Both the position numbers and the translations under genes were made by a program. DNA of 15,847 nt from contig CAZUJL010000047.1 of NCBI GenBank assembly GCA_964620045.1, positions 1-15,847 of the forward strand. Direction: 5' to 3'. The notes below the pieces were generated by a model. The model did no database searches. It was not told the origin of the DNA and saw only the letters and a program-made list of their open reading frames with translations. Within the stretch, counting starts at the first letter, position 1. Each line of letters begins with the position of its first letter. The stretch comes from VFKU01 sp964620045 (GTDB taxonomy: Bacteria > Hydrogenedentota > Hydrogenedentia > Hydrogenedentales > GCA-2746185). Of this stretch, positions 12,891 through 15,847 are shown in pieces.

Positions 12891-13384
12891 CGCGAGCGCG
12901 CGGACTTGAGTTTGCGCGCCGCCTGATTCGGTTCCTTGCGATAGTTGCCGCTGCTGATCTCGCCCGGCTTCGGCTTCTTGCTCAACACTGCCTTATGCCT
13001 GAGGCGGACCGGGCGAATCACGATGACGACGTACAGCAGGAACGCGGCGAGCGCGACTTCGAACCAGAACAACCACTGCGGGTTGTAAAACTCCATTTTC
13101 CAGAACGCTTCCGTGACCGGCGTCGTATAGGGTTCCCAGTCCGGATCGAGGTCGCCTTTGAAATTTTTGAATTCCGTTTCTCCGCGAAACCACGAGAACG
13201 CGCGGACGAAGCCGGCGAGGAAGAGGTGGACGACGGTGCAGTACATCAGGTATTCGGCGGTGTGATACAGCACCGGCTTGACGTACTTGTAGAACGCGAC
13301 AATGATGATCAGCGCCGTAACGCCGCCGATGGCGTACGCCGCGGCGTTGGCCTGGATGTGCTCTAGGATCTTTTGAATGTCCAT
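12887..13384 (-). CDS. Membrane protein with three predicted helices, unknown function
   Basis: The protein has 165 residues. ATG 13382-13384 is preferred over GTG 13393 because GAGGTG sits about 6 nt upstream of the ATG. Hydrophobic helices lie at about 17-33, 42-64 and 103-123. Between the last two is a polar, acidic and aromatic loop (66-100), with FWKMEFYNPQWLFWF leading into the third helix. The C-terminal 40 residues are strongly basic (RPVRLRHK ... ARKLKSARSR), so they should be cytoplasmic. No family is recognised. Its stop overlaps the stop of the convergent thioesterase gene by 4 bp. It is divergent from greA across a 222-bp promoter region. Confidence 0.82.
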   Translation of the reverse strand: MDIQKILEHIQANAAAYAIGGVTALIIIVAFYKYVKPVLYHTAEYLMYCTVVHLFLAGFVRAFSWFRGETEFKNFKGDLDPDWEPYTTPVTEAFWKMEFYNPQWLFWFEVALAAFLLYVVIVIRPVRLRHKAVLSKKPKPGEISSGNYRKEPNQAARKLKSARSR

Positions 13385-13413
13385 GACTTGCACCTCAGAT
13401 GTGGTCTATTCGA

Positions 13414-13422
13414 ACTGTACCA
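13414..13422 (-). promoter_or_regulatory. Extended -10 promoter for the membrane-protein gene
   Basis: On the minus strand TG-G-TACAGT spans 13422-13414, predicting a start near 13407, about 23 nt before the ATG at 13384 and just ahead of the GAGGTG ribosome site. The -35 is poor. Confidence 0.42.
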
Positions 13423-13494
13423 TTGGATAAAACGAGTGCGCAAAATGCTTTACTTATTGTCATTTTTAGCACTTTTAGGGTCTCCTACGGTCGC

Positions 13495-13525
13495 TTGATG
13501 TGCGCAGCCTCGGTTTTGCTATAGT
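13495..13525 (+). promoter_or_regulatory. greA promoter, TTGATG and extended -10 TGC-TATAGT
   Basis: TTGATG (13495-13500) and TG-C-TATAGT (13517-13525) are separated by 19 bp, long but tolerable with an extended -10. The predicted start is near 13532. This is the best -10 in the window. The start lies only a few bases before the terminator hairpin in the leader. Confidence 0.62.
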
Positions 13526-13537
13526 ACGCGCGATCCA

Positions 13538-13571
13538 GCGGCCGCCTAGGGTGTAGCGGCCGCCTTTTTTT
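13538..13571 (+). terminator. Intrinsic terminator within the greA leader (attenuator candidate)
   Basis: GCGGCCGC (13538-13545) pairs perfectly with GCGGCCGC (13556-13563) around a 10-nt loop, followed by C and seven T (13565-13571). The T-run lies only to the right, so it acts on greA-directed transcripts, and the gene on the left is transcribed away from it. Transcripts from the promoter at 13517-13525 would end after about 40 nt unless read-through occurs. Confidence 0.75.
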
Positions 13572-13606
13572 AAGTTTCCGGCTGTCCCAATTCGGGTCTA
13601 AGTGAC

Positions 13607-14077
13607 ATGAGCGACAATATTTACGTATCCCAGGAAGGCCTCGCCAAGATGAAGGCCGACCTTACCCAGATGAACGTGGATCGCCTGAAAATCGCCGACA
13701 CGATTGAGCATGCGCGCGGGCTGGGGGATCTCAAGGAAAACGCCGAGTATCACGCGGCCAAAGAGGCGCAGGCGCACCTGCATGCGCGCATCCGCGACCT
13801 GGAAGACAAGATCACGCGGGCCGTGGTGCTGGATCACAGCGCGATGGACCACAGCAAGGCGCTGCTTGGTGCTAAGGTACGAGTGCTGAACAAGAAGACA
13901 AAGAAAGAAGTGGAGTATACGCTGGTCAGTCCGGTGGAAGCGGACATGGCGGCGGGCAAGATATCAACGAAGTCGCCGGTGGGTCAGGCGCTGCTGGGTC
14001 ACGAAGTGGGTGATACGGTGGTGGCGAAAGTGCCGGCGGGCGACTTGCAGTTGCAGATAGTCGAGATCACGCGGTAG
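13607..14077 (+). CDS. greA: Transcription elongation factor GreA
   Basis: This 156-residue factor enters the RNA polymerase secondary channel and triggers cleavage of backtracked transcripts. The N-terminal coiled coil (about 1-75) carries GDLKENAEYHAAKEAQ (40-55), placing the catalytic tip acids at Asp41 and Glu44, the same numbers as in E. coli. The C-terminal FKBP-like domain (about 80-156) has the VSPVEADMAAGKIS and SPVGQALLGHEVGDTV segments. The length is within the normal range. The Shine-Dalgarno is poor. A promoter and terminator-like leader lie upstream, and carB follows 91 bp downstream. It has a cluster of acidic and basic tip residues and no anomalies. Confidence 0.97.
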   Translation: MSDNIYVSQEGLAKMKADLTQMNVDRLKIADTIEHARGLGDLKENAEYHAAKEAQAHLHARIRDLEDKITRAVVLDHSAMDHSKALLGAKVRVLNKKTKKEVEYTLVSPVEADMAAGKISTKSPVGQALLGHEVGDTVVAKVPAGDLQLQIVEITR

Positions 14078-14085
14078 CTGGGGTG

Positions 14086-14107
14086 GCTCGGGCGCTGCGG
14101 CCCGGGC
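14086..14107 (+). other. Hairpin in the greA-carB spacer
   Basis: GCTCGGGC (14086-14093) pairs with GCCCGGGC (14100-14107), 8 bp with one G-U, loop GCTGCG. Only TT follows, so termination should be weak or absent; partial termination or RNA processing between greA and carB is possible. No clear promoter is seen before carB. Confidence 0.45.
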
Positions 14108-14168
14108 TTCACGATGGGCAGAATCACGGGCGAGATCCACGCGGTGGGACGGGTGTAAACGAGCGGGT

Positions 14169-15847
<1,679 letters not shown>

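Overview
The window comes from a GC-rich, diderm (Gram-negative) bacterium. The evidence is an LptD-like outer-membrane barrel, a lipobox lipoprotein, an AsmA-like membrane protein, and uniformly high GC at third codon positions. The intergenic gaps carry dispersed repeats: CCACAGAG/CCACGGAT tracts, a GATTGC...GCAATGAC palindrome, and a CACCGCTAAAGCGGTG hairpin followed by GTCCCTTCGGGAC. From memory, repeats of this style are common in Planctomycetota, Hydrogenedentota and related environmental genomes. That is a weak hint, and I do not assign a phylum. There is no rRNA, recognisable tRNA, CRISPR array, transposase or phage gene.

Layout. 2-2200 (+): the C-terminal end of an LptD-like barrel protein, then an M20 amidohydrolase. 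2208-3653 (-): a lipoprotein followed by an AsmA-like membrane-anchored protein, in one short operon. 3711-4187 (+): a compact unit with a near-perfect sigma-54 promoter (TGGCAC-N5-TTGCT), possible upstream activator sites, a strong Shine-Dalgarno, a 62-codon gene and an intrinsic terminator. 4186-6317 (-): an ABC-2 exporter, ATPase then permease, overlapping by 4 bp. 6318-7849: a repeat-rich gap, a CurA-like NADPH oxidoreductase (-), and another repeat-rich gap. 7850-9134 (+): a 36-residue membrane peptide and a solitary MalK/UgpC/MsmK-type ATPase. 9135-9628: a gene-free stretch with REP-like hairpins, a second, weaker sigma-54-like promoter and a block of four hairpins that may be a noncoding RNA. 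9629-12890 (+): an NDP-sugar epimerase, then gpsA, a secreted/anchored protein of unknown function and a hotdog thioesterase. 12887-13384 (-): a three-helix membrane protein. 13517-15847 (+): greA, with an intrinsic terminator inside its leader, then the first half of carB.

Most genes are housekeeping: envelope biogenesis, phospholipid precursor synthesis, transcription elongation, and pyrimidine/arginine precursor synthesis. The most unusual parts are regulatory and small. They are the sigma-54-driven 62-aa gene, the greA leader terminator (an arrangement like the E. coli greA leader that makes GraL RNAs), the candidate structured RNA at 9386-9561, and several genes with TGn-extended -10 boxes placed so close to the start codon that leaderless transcripts are likely. 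All functional calls rest on motif reading by eye; no search was run.
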